DNA of 45,231 nt, taken from Pirellulaceae bacterium (GTDB lineage: Bacteria > Planctomycetota > Planctomycetia > Pirellulales > Pirellulaceae). Of the stretch, positions 18,130 to 26,216 are shown in pieces; position 1 is the stretch's first letter; each line of letters begins with the position of its first letter. The position numbers and the translations under genes were made by a program. The stretch is taken from positions 1-45,231 of the forward strand of contig JABDKS010000890.1 of NCBI GenBank assembly GCA_013002105.1. The letters are read 5' to 3'. The notes beneath the pieces were generated by a model. The model did not search any database, was not told the origin of the DNA, and was given only the letters and a program-made list of their open reading frames with translations.

Positions 18130-19410
18130 TTAGCCGAAAACGTCGCGTTCAGCCCTCACTTTAAGGACCGTGCGATCCGTTGCATCTTCGACCGTGAATC
18201 GGTACCCCCCTTCGGATACGGATTCGCCTTGCTTGCCCAAATGATGGAGGCGAGCGACCACCATTCCACCGATCGTATGAAACTCGGTTGCAGGCAGGTC
18301 AAGGCCTAGGGCGTCGTTCACTTCATGAATAGGCAGCCGACCATCCATTAGATAGACACCGTCGGAAAGCTCTTCGCATTGACGATGCTGCCGCGGCAAT
18401 GATTCCTCGAAATCATGGCCGCTATCAATTTCGCCAACAACTGCCTCGACCAAGTCTTCCATCGTAATCATACCGACAGTCGATCCGTATTCGTCGACGA
18501 CGATTGCCATTTGATCATCACGATCTCGGAGGACCGGCAGAATTTCCTGAAGCGGATCGTGTGGCGAAACGTAGTGCGCCGGTTGAATGAGTTGAGATAT
18601 CGGACGCTCGGCGACGGTTGGGTTCAGCAAGTCCCAAGTTGTCAACGTGATGATTCCGATCACGTTATTGGTGTCGCCTTCATACGCCGGCAGGCGGTTG
18701 AGTCCACGTCGGCGGACCAATCTGATTGCGTCTGCAGTTGTTTTCTCATTATCAATTGCCACCATCTCTGCGACCGGCACCATTACCTCGCCAACGGTCG
18801 TCTCAGGAAAGCGAATCGCTCGCTCGATGCGAAACCGGTCGAAGACGGTCGTGTCGGAAGCCCGTTCGGCCATTTCCATCACGCTACGCAATTGGTCGCG
18901 AGTGATGAACAGGTGATGCGATGTGGATCCGCCCCCAACCACCCAGGCTGCGGATCGAGCGACACTTGAAAACAAAGCAACCATCGGAGAAAACAGCCAC
19001 GCAAACGCGCGAAGCGGAAAGACCGCAATTGGCGCAATGCGATCTGACTCTTGCTGATAAATACTCTTGGGAACGATCTCACCGAGAATCAGCAGCAGCG
19101 GCGTGAAAATCAGAAATGCGTAAAAGTCTCCCAGCTGATTACCGAAAAAATGGATCATCATCAGTGTGCCAAGTGTTGTCAGCACGACGGTCGCGATATT
19201 GGTTCCGATCAGTGTCGTCGTCAGCAACCGCTCGGGTCGTTTGAAAAGCTGGACGACTAAGCGAGCACCGCGGTTTCCCTGCTTGGCTCGATGCGACAGT
19301 TTGATCTTGTCGGCGTTGACCAAGGCGATCTCGGAACCCGAGAAGAAACCCTTTAGCAACAGCATGACAATCATGACTGGCACCATCCAAACCAAATCGA
19401 GACTGTTCAT
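18130..19410 (-). CDS. CNNM/CorC-type protein (DUF21, CBS pair, CorC_HlyC)
   Basis: The 426-residue protein overlaps the stop of its upstream paralogue by 4 bases (ATGA), so the two are translationally coupled. The DUF21 membrane domain starts with the family motif FFSGSEIALVNADKIKLSHR; LLTTTLIGTNIATV and LILGEIVPKSIYQQ follow. A CBS pair spans about residues 200-340 (VGEVMVPVAEMVAID, RLPAYEGDTNNVIGI, VVDEYGSTVGMITMEDLVEA). The CorC_HlyC domain ends the protein. Together with the coupled gene it may form a hetero-oligomeric cation transporter; CNNM proteins act as dimers. The operon begins at the K+ channel gene. Confidence 0.9.
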   Translation of the reverse strand: MNSLDLVWMVPVMIVMLLLKGFFSGSEIALVNADKIKLSHRAKQGNRGARLVVQLFKRPERLLTTTLIGTNIATVVLTTLGTLMMIHFFGNQLGDFYAFLIFTPLLLILGEIVPKSIYQQESDRIAPIAVFPLRAFAWLFSPMVALFSSVARSAAWVVGGGSTSHHLFITRDQLRSVMEMAERASDTTVFDRFRIERAIRFPETTVGEVMVPVAEMVAIDNEKTTADAIRLVRRRGLNRLPAYEGDTNNVIGIITLTTWDLLNPTVAERPISQLIQPAHYVSPHDPLQEILPVLRDRDDQMAIVVDEYGSTVGMITMEDLVEAVVGEIDSGHDFEESLPRQHRQCEELSDGVYLMDGRLPIHEVNDALGLDLPATEFHTIGGMVVARLHHLGKQGESVSEGGYRFTVEDATDRTVLKVRAERDVFG

Positions 19411-20834
19411 GCTTGTGGCTCCGTTGTCTCTGTTGCGTCATTTTTGTCATCCTGGGCATCCAACGGCATTGCTCCCGCGTCCTCAGCAAAGCCTTGTCCG
19501 TCGTCGCCTCGCCGAACCCTGACTTGTGAGATTCGATGTGCGTCCATCGCCAACACCGTGATCGTGACACCATCGGTTGTCACGTGATCGCCGACGCAGG
19601 GAAGTCGATCGAGATGCCGAAATGCGACACCCGCAATGGTCGTCATCCGCGGGTCATGAACACTGAAACGTGTCACACGATTCATTTCCCCAAGCTTCGT
19701 GTCACCTGGCATTTCGAACGCATTGGGTCCAACTTGCTTGATACTGGTTTCAGCTTCTCCGCTATGAGTCAAGGAGCCGAAGATGAATCGCAAGACATCG
19801 TTGACGGTGATGAAACCGGCCACGCCGCCAAACTCGTTCAAGACTGCCGCCGCACGCGCGTCGTTTTTCACGAAAAAGTCGAACATCTCATCGACGGTCT
19901 TTGTCAACGGAACCACAATCGGTGATCGCAGTACCTCGCCCAGGTCAAGCGTCGAAAAGTCGGCGCCGTCGAGATGCAAGCCAACGACATCCTCTTCATG
20001 CAGGAATCCGATTAGGTTGTCGCGGTGCTGACGATAGACGGGAACGCGGGAATGTCGAATTCGACCAAACTGCGAAACCATTTCGACCGCTCCCAGTTCG
20101 ATGTCCAGAAAGACAGTACTGCTGCGCGGCGTCATGACTTTTACGATCTCGGTCGCCCCAGCCGACAATAGATTGTTGATCAGCGTGCGAGCTGTCACAT
20201 CCAGCTTTCCCGATTCGGCAACGTCCTCGATCACGCTACGGAATTCGTCGATTTGCAGGATATTTTCCGCAGCACGTTCGGGGCCCACAATCCATGTCGT
20301 GATCCGGTCCGAGATATTGCGGACGACCCAGCGCAACGGACCGATCAATCGAACCCAACGCCACAGAGGTCCAGCCACAACTCCCGCGCTGATCCTACGA
20401 GGGTTCGTGACGGCGATCGTTTTGGGTGTTACTTCCCCGACTAGCAACAGCAGTGGCAACATGACGATCACCGCAATCCATCCCGCTTTCGCTTCGCCGT
20501 ACAGTGCAACAAGAATACCCGTCATGTTGGCGATGGCTGCGATGTTGACGAGTTCGTTGCCGCAAAGAATCGAAACGATCAGGCGACGCGGTTCGTCCAG
20601 CAGGGCTTGCAAAGTTTCCGCGTGGCGATGTCGAATTCGTCGAAGCTGTTGGAAGTCGACATGAGAGAGTGAAAACAAAGCCGTCTCCGAACCGGAGAAG
20701 AAGGCCGAACCGCACAACAAAACAAACTGAATCGCGTAGCGAACAAGCATATTGACTTCGAGGGCCTTCGACATGTCGAAGGCGAAGTAGTCAAGCAAGG
20801 GTTGCAGACCCCAGACAGCCATCAACATTGACAT
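19407..20834 (-). CDS. CNNM/CorC-type protein (DUF21, CBS pair, CorC_HlyC)
   Basis: The 475-residue paralogue of the next gene has the DUF21 motif FFSGSETALFSLSHVDF, an ILCGNELVNIAAIAN segment and LLLVGEVTPKTIAV. The CBS pair is at about residues 215-345 (IVKVMTPRSSTVFLD, RHSRVPVYRQHRDNLIGF, VLNEFGGVAGFITVNDVLRF) and a CorC_HlyC domain follows, with an acidic C-terminal tail rich in D and E. Its start lies 31 bases after the K+ channel stop. The tandem arrangement with overlap is typical of obligate partners. The likely role is Mg2+/divalent cation export or its control. Substrate not determinable. Confidence 0.9.
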   Translation of the reverse strand: MSMLMAVWGLQPLLDYFAFDMSKALEVNMLVRYAIQFVLLCGSAFFSGSETALFSLSHVDFQQLRRIRHRHAETLQALLDEPRRLIVSILCGNELVNIAAIANMTGILVALYGEAKAGWIAVIVMLPLLLLVGEVTPKTIAVTNPRRISAGVVAGPLWRWVRLIGPLRWVVRNISDRITTWIVGPERAAENILQIDEFRSVIEDVAESGKLDVTARTLINNLLSAGATEIVKVMTPRSSTVFLDIELGAVEMVSQFGRIRHSRVPVYRQHRDNLIGFLHEEDVVGLHLDGADFSTLDLGEVLRSPIVVPLTKTVDEMFDFFVKNDARAAAVLNEFGGVAGFITVNDVLRFIFGSLTHSGEAETSIKQVGPNAFEMPGDTKLGEMNRVTRFSVHDPRMTTIAGVAFRHLDRLPCVGDHVTTDGVTITVLAMDAHRISQVRVRRGDDGQGFAEDAGAMPLDAQDDKNDATETTEPQA

Positions 20835-20865
20835 CGTTTCTCAAGTGCAGAAGACAAGTGCGCGC

Positions 20866-21852
20866 TCATACCTTTGTTTCGCACGTTAATAACTCCGAAA
20901 CGGCGGACACTTTTCCCAATGCGATCAGCACATCGTCAGCGCGAATCATTGTCGAGCTGGCTGGTGGCAGTAGAATCTCACCGTCAGGCCGGCGAATTGC
21001 CACGATGATGACGCCTTGTTGGCGAAAGTCAGTTTCCGAAAGAGCACAATTGGCGCATGGAGACTCGGCATGGACGCGAATTTCTGCCAAATCCAATGTG
21101 GTTCCAGAGCCCGATACGAACTCGAAGAAATCCTCCACTTGCGGATTGATCAATAGCTGAGCCATTGTTGCGGCTCCCGTCGTGAATAGGCTGACGACCC
21201 GGTTCGCACCTGCCTTTTCCATCTTGTGCGCGCCGTTTTCGTCGGTCGCCCTAGCAATGATCTGCAGCTCGGGTGCGATCAGCCGAGCCGACAGCACGAC
21301 ATACAGGTTATCGGCATCGCTGTCCAAAACGACGGCCAAACCGCGAGCGCGTTCGATGCCTGCATCCATCAGCGTTTGATCAATGGTCGCGTCGTCGCGC
21401 ACGCATGGCCATCCTTGTTGTTCGCATTCCGCAAGCGCACTTTCGTTGTGATCAACCACCACAAACGGAAGCTTCCGATCCGCAAGATGTCGACAAATCG
21501 TGCGGCCCATGCGACCAAAGCCACAAATGACGAAATGGTTCTTAACCGAATGAAGCGTCGAATTCATGCCACGTCTCCTCAACCAAGTTCTTAGTTCTGC
21601 CCGCACGAACATTTCGCCAAGCTGCACAACGGCAAAAAGGAACACACCAAGTCCACTCACCAAGTAGATCATCACAAAAATACGACCGCGATCTGACAGC
21701 GGCCGCACCTCGTCATACCCTACCGTGCTAAGCGTAATAACGGTCATGAACGCCGCGTCCAACAGCGACCAGCCTTCCACCAGCCAGAACCAACCAGTTC
21801 CAACAGCCGTCAAGAGCACCAGTACCGCGACGATCCAGATCAATCTACTCAT
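20866..21852 (-). CDS. Two-helix potassium channel with RCK domain and unusual filter
   Basis: The 328-residue product has the MthK/Kch plan: helix 1 (residues 3-24), pore loop, helix 2 (56-78), then a TrkA-N/RCK domain from about residue 108 (NHFVICGFGRMGRTICRHLA) with a GxGxxG-type nucleotide site, and a TrkA-C domain at the end. The selectivity filter reads T43-V-G-Y-D47-E-V where classic K+ channels have TVGYGD. The second glycine is therefore Asp. NAD(H), ATP or Ca2+ normally gates RCK domains. It heads the operon with two CNNM genes and lies downstream of a Usp gene in the same orientation. Channel identity is secure; ion selectivity is not. Confidence 0.88.
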   Translation of the reverse strand: MSRLIWIVAVLVLLTAVGTGWFWLVEGWSLLDAAFMTVITLSTVGYDEVRPLSDRGRIFVMIYLVSGLGVFLFAVVQLGEMFVRAELRTWLRRRGMNSTLHSVKNHFVICGFGRMGRTICRHLADRKLPFVVVDHNESALAECEQQGWPCVRDDATIDQTLMDAGIERARGLAVVLDSDADNLYVVLSARLIAPELQIIARATDENGAHKMEKAGANRVVSLFTTGAATMAQLLINPQVEDFFEFVSGSGTTLDLAEIRVHAESPCANCALSETDFRQQGVIIVAIRRPDGEILLPPASSTMIRADDVLIALGKVSAVSELLTCETKV

Positions 21853-22001
21853 ACGCTACTCAACTTGGATCGATGAAGCATATCTTGCGCGTGATGATGC
21901 ATTTGGTTTATCCACGTCGGTGCAGCGCGACAACTGAAATCACCGGTTTAATCGCCGACGGATGTTCTTTTTCGAGGTTGCACAATAATCGCCTGCGATG
22001 T

Positions 22002-22901
22002 TCACACCTCGGCCGCCGCTCGATGATACCGAGAAATCCAAACGCTACAGGGGGCATAACGCAGGACATACTTGGTGGTGCTCCCCAAAAACAGTTCGTC
22101 AAGTTGGCTATGGCCCGTGTCGCCGAGAATGATCAGTTCACTTTTGTTCTGCTCGGCAAAACTGGTAATCGTGTCCCCCACATGCGACCCTTGGATCACC
22201 CGAACCTGTGTGTTTGGAATCCTGGCCGAGAGCTGTTTTGAGACCTTTTCACCCTTGGCACGCAGACTCTTGAGGGCTTTGGCATCGTTTGCGATCAAGC
22301 CAGCATTCAATCCGTCGCCCATCAAATAGTCATTCGTTGGGGCAACCATCACGATGCTGACTTCTGAGCCTTCGGCCCATTTCACCGTCAGCAACTCGTG
22401 GACCGCTGCTTGGGAAGCCGCTGATCCATCGTATGCGACGATGATCTTCTTCGGAAAACCGGTGGTTGGAGCAACGTCGTTCTTAGGTCGAACGACCAGC
22501 ACCGAGCATTTTGCGTTTGTCGCGACTGTATCGGAAACACTCCCCAGTAGCAGACGACTGAGCATCGAATGACCCATTGCCCCCATCACGATCAGATCGG
22601 CCACGTTTGACTTGGACACACTCAGTATCTCTTGCGCGGCATTTCCCGTTTTGTGCAATTTTGAAAGCTCGACGCTTTGGCTTGCGAAATAATCGTTCAA
22701 TTCATCGTGAAGGTCCCTGACGAAGTTTCGTTGCTGACCCTCCCAGTCCGGGTTCTGAATGTTGCCGTGAACCGTCAACTCGGGGTTCATGGAAACGGTC
22801 AGCAGAACGAGATTCAGTTTTCCGTCAACCTTGAACTGGCGCAATAATCGTGCTGCTGCTTTGGCGCTGGAAGATCCGTCGGTTGCAAAAATGACCTTCA
22901 T
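22002..22901 (-). CDS. Tandem universal stress protein
   Basis: The ATG at 22901 gives 299 residues beginning MKVIFATDGSSSAKAAARLL. A long upstream extension of the frame is not Usp-like. Two Usp domains are present (1-145 and 155-299), both with ATP-binding-type loops (VMGAMGHSMLSRLLLGSVSD and ILGDTGHSQLDELFLGSTTK) and conserved Asp at the first strand (ATDGSSSA, AYDGSAAS). Usp proteins help survival under starvation, hypoxia or oxidative stress, and nucleotide binding may tune nearby ion transporters. It is preceded by a likely sigma-54 promoter whose predicted start site lies about 44 bases upstream of the ATG. It is followed by the K+ channel/CNNM operon after 149 bases. Confidence 0.9.
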   Translation of the reverse strand: MKVIFATDGSSSAKAAARLLRQFKVDGKLNLVLLTVSMNPELTVHGNIQNPDWEGQQRNFVRDLHDELNDYFASQSVELSKLHKTGNAAQEILSVSKSNVADLIVMGAMGHSMLSRLLLGSVSDTVATNAKCSVLVVRPKNDVAPTTGFPKKIIVAYDGSAASQAAVHELLTVKWAEGSEVSIVMVAPTNDYLMGDGLNAGLIANDAKALKSLRAKGEKVSKQLSARIPNTQVRVIQGSHVGDTITSFAEQNKSELIILGDTGHSQLDELFLGSTTKYVLRYAPCSVWISRYHRAAAEV

Positions 22902-22955
22902 CAAGAATTCTTTCGATTGTTGCGCGGCGACGAATGAAGCGAGTATCAGAAAACA

Positions 22956-22972
22956 AGCATTTTCTATGCCAA
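22956..22972 (-). promoter_or_regulatory. Candidate sigma-54 promoter of the Usp gene
   Basis: The minus strand reads TTGGCATAGAAAATGCT. GG and GC are 12 bases apart as RpoN requires, and the consensus TGGCAC-N5-TTGC is matched with two substitutions. The predicted start site is near 22945, 44 bases before the ATG at 22901. Confidence 0.5.
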
Positions 22973-23445
22973 CGTGTCCCGCTCGAAAACACTTTGATAA
23001 CGTCCGCATCTTGGAGGTCGCGGTTGAGATCGTCATCCCTACCACGCGACTGCGACGCCAGCCATCCTGAGCCGCCATGTGCCAAGCCACCAGTGATGCC
23101 GCCAAAACCACCGGCCCACCGACCATCCACGAATCGCGATGCGCCTCGGTCAGCAAAGCCCATCAATGAGCCATCACGATCAAAGTCACCATGAATCGCA
23201 TCACAGCATCCTACGCGAACAAGTCGCCGAAGCCGTCTGACGCGGTGGGGAACTTTGGTTCTCGGTCGGTCGGGAACCAGGCAAGTGGAAAGCTCTTTTC
23301 CAGTGGCCAACAACGCGTGACAACCGAGGGTGACCCCGTACCCCATCACACGTGCCAGGCGACTTGACCGAAGACGATACAACCCGCGGCAGGCATGACG
23401 GACAACACCGACAGGAGCAAGTCGATTGACGCGAATGAATTGAAT
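22973..23445. other. Divergent intergenic region, no supported gene
   Basis: Frames on the minus strand are open here but change frame repeatedly. Scraps such as MRFMVTLIVMAH followed by a stop and WMVGGPVVLAASLVAWHMA look like a decayed short membrane protein at 23060-23210. No start or ribosome site supports a living gene. The region would also hold activator sites for the flanking sigma-54 promoters, but I could not define one by eye. Confidence 0.3.
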
Positions 23446-23462
23446 TGGCACGCGAAATGCAT
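23445..23462 (+). promoter_or_regulatory. Candidate sigma-54 promoter of the WXXGXW gene
   Basis: The sequence TTGGCACGCGAAATGCAT matches the consensus TTGGCACG-N4-TTGCA with a single difference (A for the first T of the -12 box). GG and GC are exactly 12 bases apart. Transcription would start near 23472, giving a leader of about 180 bases before the ATG at 23654. Confidence 0.65.
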
Positions 23463-23653
23463 GTTTATAGATGCGTTCATGCCCACGTGTCTATTCGGTC
23501 GGTAACGAAACATTCTCCCGGACGGGCGACATCCGCTCAATGTCCGTTGCCGCCTGAATTTGCAACGGAAAATCTCGCACGACAACTAGAATGGAAGCGG
23601 GCGGTTGCCGCGCGACGCTGTACCGTGGACTCGATTTACACCTTGGATCCATC

Positions 23654-25426
23654 ATGTCTCAAGACCGACTTTTCGCCATCACCATCCATCGCACACTCGT
23701 CGTTGCCGCGATCGGGATCGCAGTAATCGGGGTCGCAGTAATCGGGGTCGCCGATTCGGCACTGGCCCAAAACGAGATCCTTTCGGGCCAGCCCACGCCG
23801 CCACCGCCGACTGCCGCTGACACTTCGGCTGCTGCCGCGGCCAGCGATGCGATCGACCGCGACGCCACGAATGAACTTGGGTATCGCGAATTGCTCCAAG
23901 GGCCGGTGCACGAAGCATTTGCACCGCACACCGAAACCGGTGCCCAGGTCGATCCCCGCGTCTACGGCGAAAAACCGCCAGCGGATGTTCGCGAGCAACC
24001 GCCAGAAGATCGTCCCGAGGGCAATAATCTATTGTGGATCCCCGGCTATTGGTCTTGGATCGATGTAGGCGCGGAGGTAGGCGGGGATGGCGGCAACGGA
24101 AAGTATGTCTGGGTGAGCGGTGTCTACCGCAAAGTGCCACCAGGGCGAACGTGGGTGCCGGGTTATTGGAGCGCTGATGGCGCCGGCTATCGCTGGACAA
24201 GTGGCTATTGGTCCAGCACGCATGCAGGAGTTGACGACCAAGTCTATCTGCCTGCGCCGCCACAATCGATCGATAACGGACCGAGTGTTCCTCCGCCCAG
24301 TGATGATTATTTTTGGCTGCCCGGATCATGGCAGTACGGCGATGGTGTTTACCGATGGCGCAGTGGGTACTGGACCCGACACTACGAAGGCTGGGTCTGG
24401 CAACCGGCTTGCTATATCCCGACCCCGAGCGGTTACATCTATAACAGTGGGTACTGGGATGTGCTTCCACCCAATCGCGGATTGCTGTATTCGCCTGTCG
24501 AATTCTACCGTCCGGTGTACCTGAATCCACGCTTTGTCTATCGACCCCGCTACCCACTGGCTAATTCCGCTGCCTTCCTGCTGAATCTGTTTGTTCGTCG
24601 CGGACATCCCGGATTCTTCTACGGAAACTACTATGGACCATCCTACGCGGCGCTGGGTTACCAGCCGTGGTATGACCTGGGCTTTGGGCTCGGTGGGTTT
24701 GGATCGCGTTATTCATCGCCCTGGCTTACCTATTACGACTGGAATTACGGACGTCGTGGAATCGATTTCCGCAACAGCATGGGTCGCTATCAGAGTTTCT
24801 ATGACAAGGCCGGCCGCGGAGGTCCCCATCCTGTGAAGTTCGATGCCGACATCGCCAAGCTTTCCGAACAACGAAATTCGGGGCGTGGATCGCGAGAGAA
24901 AGCGGTCGGGGGTTCGTTGGATGACGTCGTGCTGCGCGACTTTAATGGGCAATCGCCACCACGTGTCGACCGCCAACCCAATGCCAAGTTCTCGAAGCAC
25001 AATGGCAATCTAAGCCCCGCGAAAACAAAAGGCAATTTCGACCCGCAGCGAGCATCGAATCGCAGTTTCGCAACTCCCAATCCCCAACAATCCAGTCCCC
25101 GCCAGCCGAGTTTCCGCCAACCGAGTTTCCAGCAATCAAGTCCCCAGCCATTGAATCCCAAGAAATCGAATGCTGGCGCGATGCTGGAGCATCAAGGCAA
25201 GAAATCGCAAGGATTTTCGAGTTCGCCGCAAACATTCGATCGCGGACGTCCCCAATCTTCGATCCAACGACCTCCTTCGATCCAACGCTCTCAGTCGCCG
25301 CGCGGCCCGGATTCGTTTGGCGGATCAAACAAAGGGAGCGGTAAGTCGTTCGGTGGTGGTAACAGCGGAAGAGGCGGGGGCGGGGGCGGTAAAGGCAAGA
25401 GCGGCAAAGGTGGCGGTAAGAAGTGA
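23654..25426 (+). CDS. Secreted WXXGXW-repeat protein with a disordered basic tail
   Basis: The ATG at 23654 gives a 590-residue protein with a clear signal peptide. An ATG at 23591 would only add a polar stretch in front. Residues 120-290 contain repeated W-x-x-G-x-W/Y motifs (WIPGYWSW, WVSGVYRK, WVPGYWSA, WTSGYWSS, WLPGSWQY, WRSGYWTR), as in YXWGXW/BcpO-like proteins, each adding an aromatic beta-hairpin. An Arg/Tyr-rich region follows (RGHPGFFYGNYYGPSYAALG). From about residue 460 the chain is Gln/Ser/Pro-rich with QPSF repeats. It ends in a Gly/Lys/Ser tail (SGRGGGGGGKGKSGKGGG), probably disordered and nucleic acid- or polyanion-binding. The likely location is the periplasm or cell surface. 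Function unknown. Confidence 0.85.
   Translation: MSQDRLFAITIHRTLVVAAIGIAVIGVAVIGVADSALAQNEILSGQPTPPPPTAADTSAAAAASDAIDRDATNELGYRELLQGPVHEAFAPHTETGAQVDPRVYGEKPPADVREQPPEDRPEGNNLLWIPGYWSWIDVGAEVGGDGGNGKYVWVSGVYRKVPPGRTWVPGYWSADGAGYRWTSGYWSSTHAGVDDQVYLPAPPQSIDNGPSVPPPSDDYFWLPGSWQYGDGVYRWRSGYWTRHYEGWVWQPACYIPTPSGYIYNSGYWDVLPPNRGLLYSPVEFYRPVYLNPRFVYRPRYPLANSAAFLLNLFVRRGHPGFFYGNYYGPSYAALGYQPWYDLGFGLGGFGSRYSSPWLTYYDWNYGRRGIDFRNSMGRYQSFYDKAGRGGPHPVKFDADIAKLSEQRNSGRGSREKAVGGSLDDVVLRDFNGQSPPRVDRQPNAKFSKHNGNLSPAKTKGNFDPQRASNRSFATPNPQQSSPRQPSFRQPSFQQSSPQPLNPKKSNAGAMLEHQGKKSQGFSSSPQTFDRGRPQSSIQRPPSIQRSQSPRGPDSFGGSNKGSGKSFGGGNSGRGGGGGGKGKSGKGGGKK
23711..23755 (+). repeat. Triple 15-base tandem repeat in the signal peptide
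   Basis: Three copies of a 15-base unit (ATCGGGGTCGCAGTA, first and third slightly diverged) encode IGIAV-IGVAV-IGVAD. They lie in the hydrophobic core of the WXXGXW protein's signal peptide. Slippage here would change the length of the core in steps of five residues. Confidence 0.75.
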
Positions 25427-25452
25427 GCCGCCGGACCGCTGGAGAATTCGCA

Positions 25453-25896
25453 TCATTCGGAGATGTGACATTTGAAACTGTAGGGTTTGATCGCCAGCAC
25501 CGAGCAGTTGATGCGATCGAGAATGTTCTCTGACGTGTTGCCCATCAGCAGACCTGCCAAGCCCGCTCGAGCCACCGTTCCCATCACCACCAAGTCGACG
25601 GCGTTGTCGCGGACGAAATCGGATACCACGTCGGCTGTCCTGCCCTTGACCACATGGACATTTTCAGCGGATTGGTCGCAGTCGTGCTGATCCAAGAATT
25701 TGTCGAGTAGTTTTTGTCGGTACTCCCGGTCTTCGCGTTCATACTCGGCGAGGGCCTTGGGTTGCAATCGCGCGCTAAGCAATGATTCATCGTCCATCTC
25801 CCAGGCGTGAAGAATCGAGAATTTGAAATCTTGGAAACTATAGTGGATGGAGTGTGCGAAAAATGGGATTGAAGTCTGTGCATTTACAACACGCAA
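25453..25896 (-). pseudogene. Universal stress protein fragment (second domain only)
   Basis: The frame encodes the C-terminal half of a UspE-like tandem protein: FSILHAWEMDDESLLSARL, KGRTADVVSDFVRDNAVDLV, VMGTVARAGLAGLLMGNTSE, NCSVLAIKP. The first domain and the first strand of the second are missing. Residues before HAWEM are not Usp-like, and the frame opens only with a TTG at 25896, upstream of the predicted start site. A sigma-54 promoter lies directly in front, so the deletion apparently joined promoter and gene body. A shortened protein starting at the ATG at 25797 is possible but has no ribosome site. It closely resembles the intact gene at 27927. Confidence 0.75.
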
Positions 25897-25905
25897 CTAC
25901 AGCAC

Positions 25906-25921
25906 GCAACGACTGTGCCAA
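25906..25921 (-). promoter_or_regulatory. Candidate sigma-54 promoter before the Usp fragment
   Basis: The minus strand reads TTGGCACAGTCGTTGC, a full match to TTGGCACR-N4-TTGC with GG and GC 12 bases apart. The predicted start site is about 25894. Confidence 0.65.
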
Positions 25922-25959
25922 GCGAGGCGTGCAGGATAGGTCGTGATCGACGAATCAGA

Positions 25960-25977
25960 CTGCGTCTACCGACGCAG
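25960..25977. promoter_or_regulatory. 18-base palindrome between two divergent sigma-54 promoters
   Basis: CTGCGTC-TACC-GACGCAG is a perfect inverted repeat with 7-base arms. It lies about 39 bases from the -24 box at 25920 on one side and 9 bases from the one at 25986 on the other. It is a plausible activator or repressor site for one or both promoters, though closer than usual enhancer distances. Confidence 0.45.
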
Positions 25978-25984
25978 AGAGCGT

Positions 25985-26002
25985 CTGGCACAGAATATGC
26001 AT
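25985..26002 (+). promoter_or_regulatory. Candidate sigma-54 promoter of the 42-residue gene
   Basis: CTGGCACAGAATATGCAT matches YTGGCACR-N4-TTGCW with one difference in the -12 box, the same A seen at 23445. GG and GC are 12 bases apart. Transcription would start near 26012, 43 bases before the ATG at 26055. Confidence 0.65.
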
Positions 26003-26054
26003 CCGCCAGATCCCTACTGAGCAGCATTTCCCCAACCTCAAGAAAGACCGAACC

Positions 26055-26183
26055 ATGACTCATGACGAATACCAGCCGGCGAAATTGGAATTCATCCTCA
26101 TTCTAACGTTACCATTTGTTGCAGTATTGGTTGCGATCCTGTTTGGCATTTGGGCGTATAACTTTGATGTCAGCGGATTTTAA
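26055..26183 (+). CDS. 42-residue single-pass membrane protein
   Basis: The frame from the ATG at 26055 to the TAA at 26181-26183 encodes MTHDEYQPAKLEFILILTLP, continues as one long hydrophobic helix through WAYNF, and ends DVSGF. The N-terminus is polar with mixed charge. A sigma-54 promoter lies at the right distance, which is the main support for this being a real gene. It ends 33 bases before the convergent CPA2 antiporter stop. Size and plan recall the small subunits that attach to membrane complexes such as pumps or oxidases; that is only an analogy. Confidence 0.65.
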   Translation: MTHDEYQPAKLEFILILTLPFVAVLVAILFGIWAYNFDVSGF

Positions 26184-26216
26184 TCGATCACTGTAGAGCT
26201 GCCGTTGTCTGATTGC

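Noticed and set aside
23343..23357. Minus-strand CTGGCACGTGTGATGG as another sigma-54 promoter
   Set aside because: The -24 box is perfect, but the invariant -12 GC is GG, and the nearest gene is more than 400 bases away.
22825..23451. 208-codon minus-strand frame, Gly/Arg-rich
   Set aside because: It overlaps the Usp gene in another frame, with changing composition and no start signal. Likely chance or decayed sequence.
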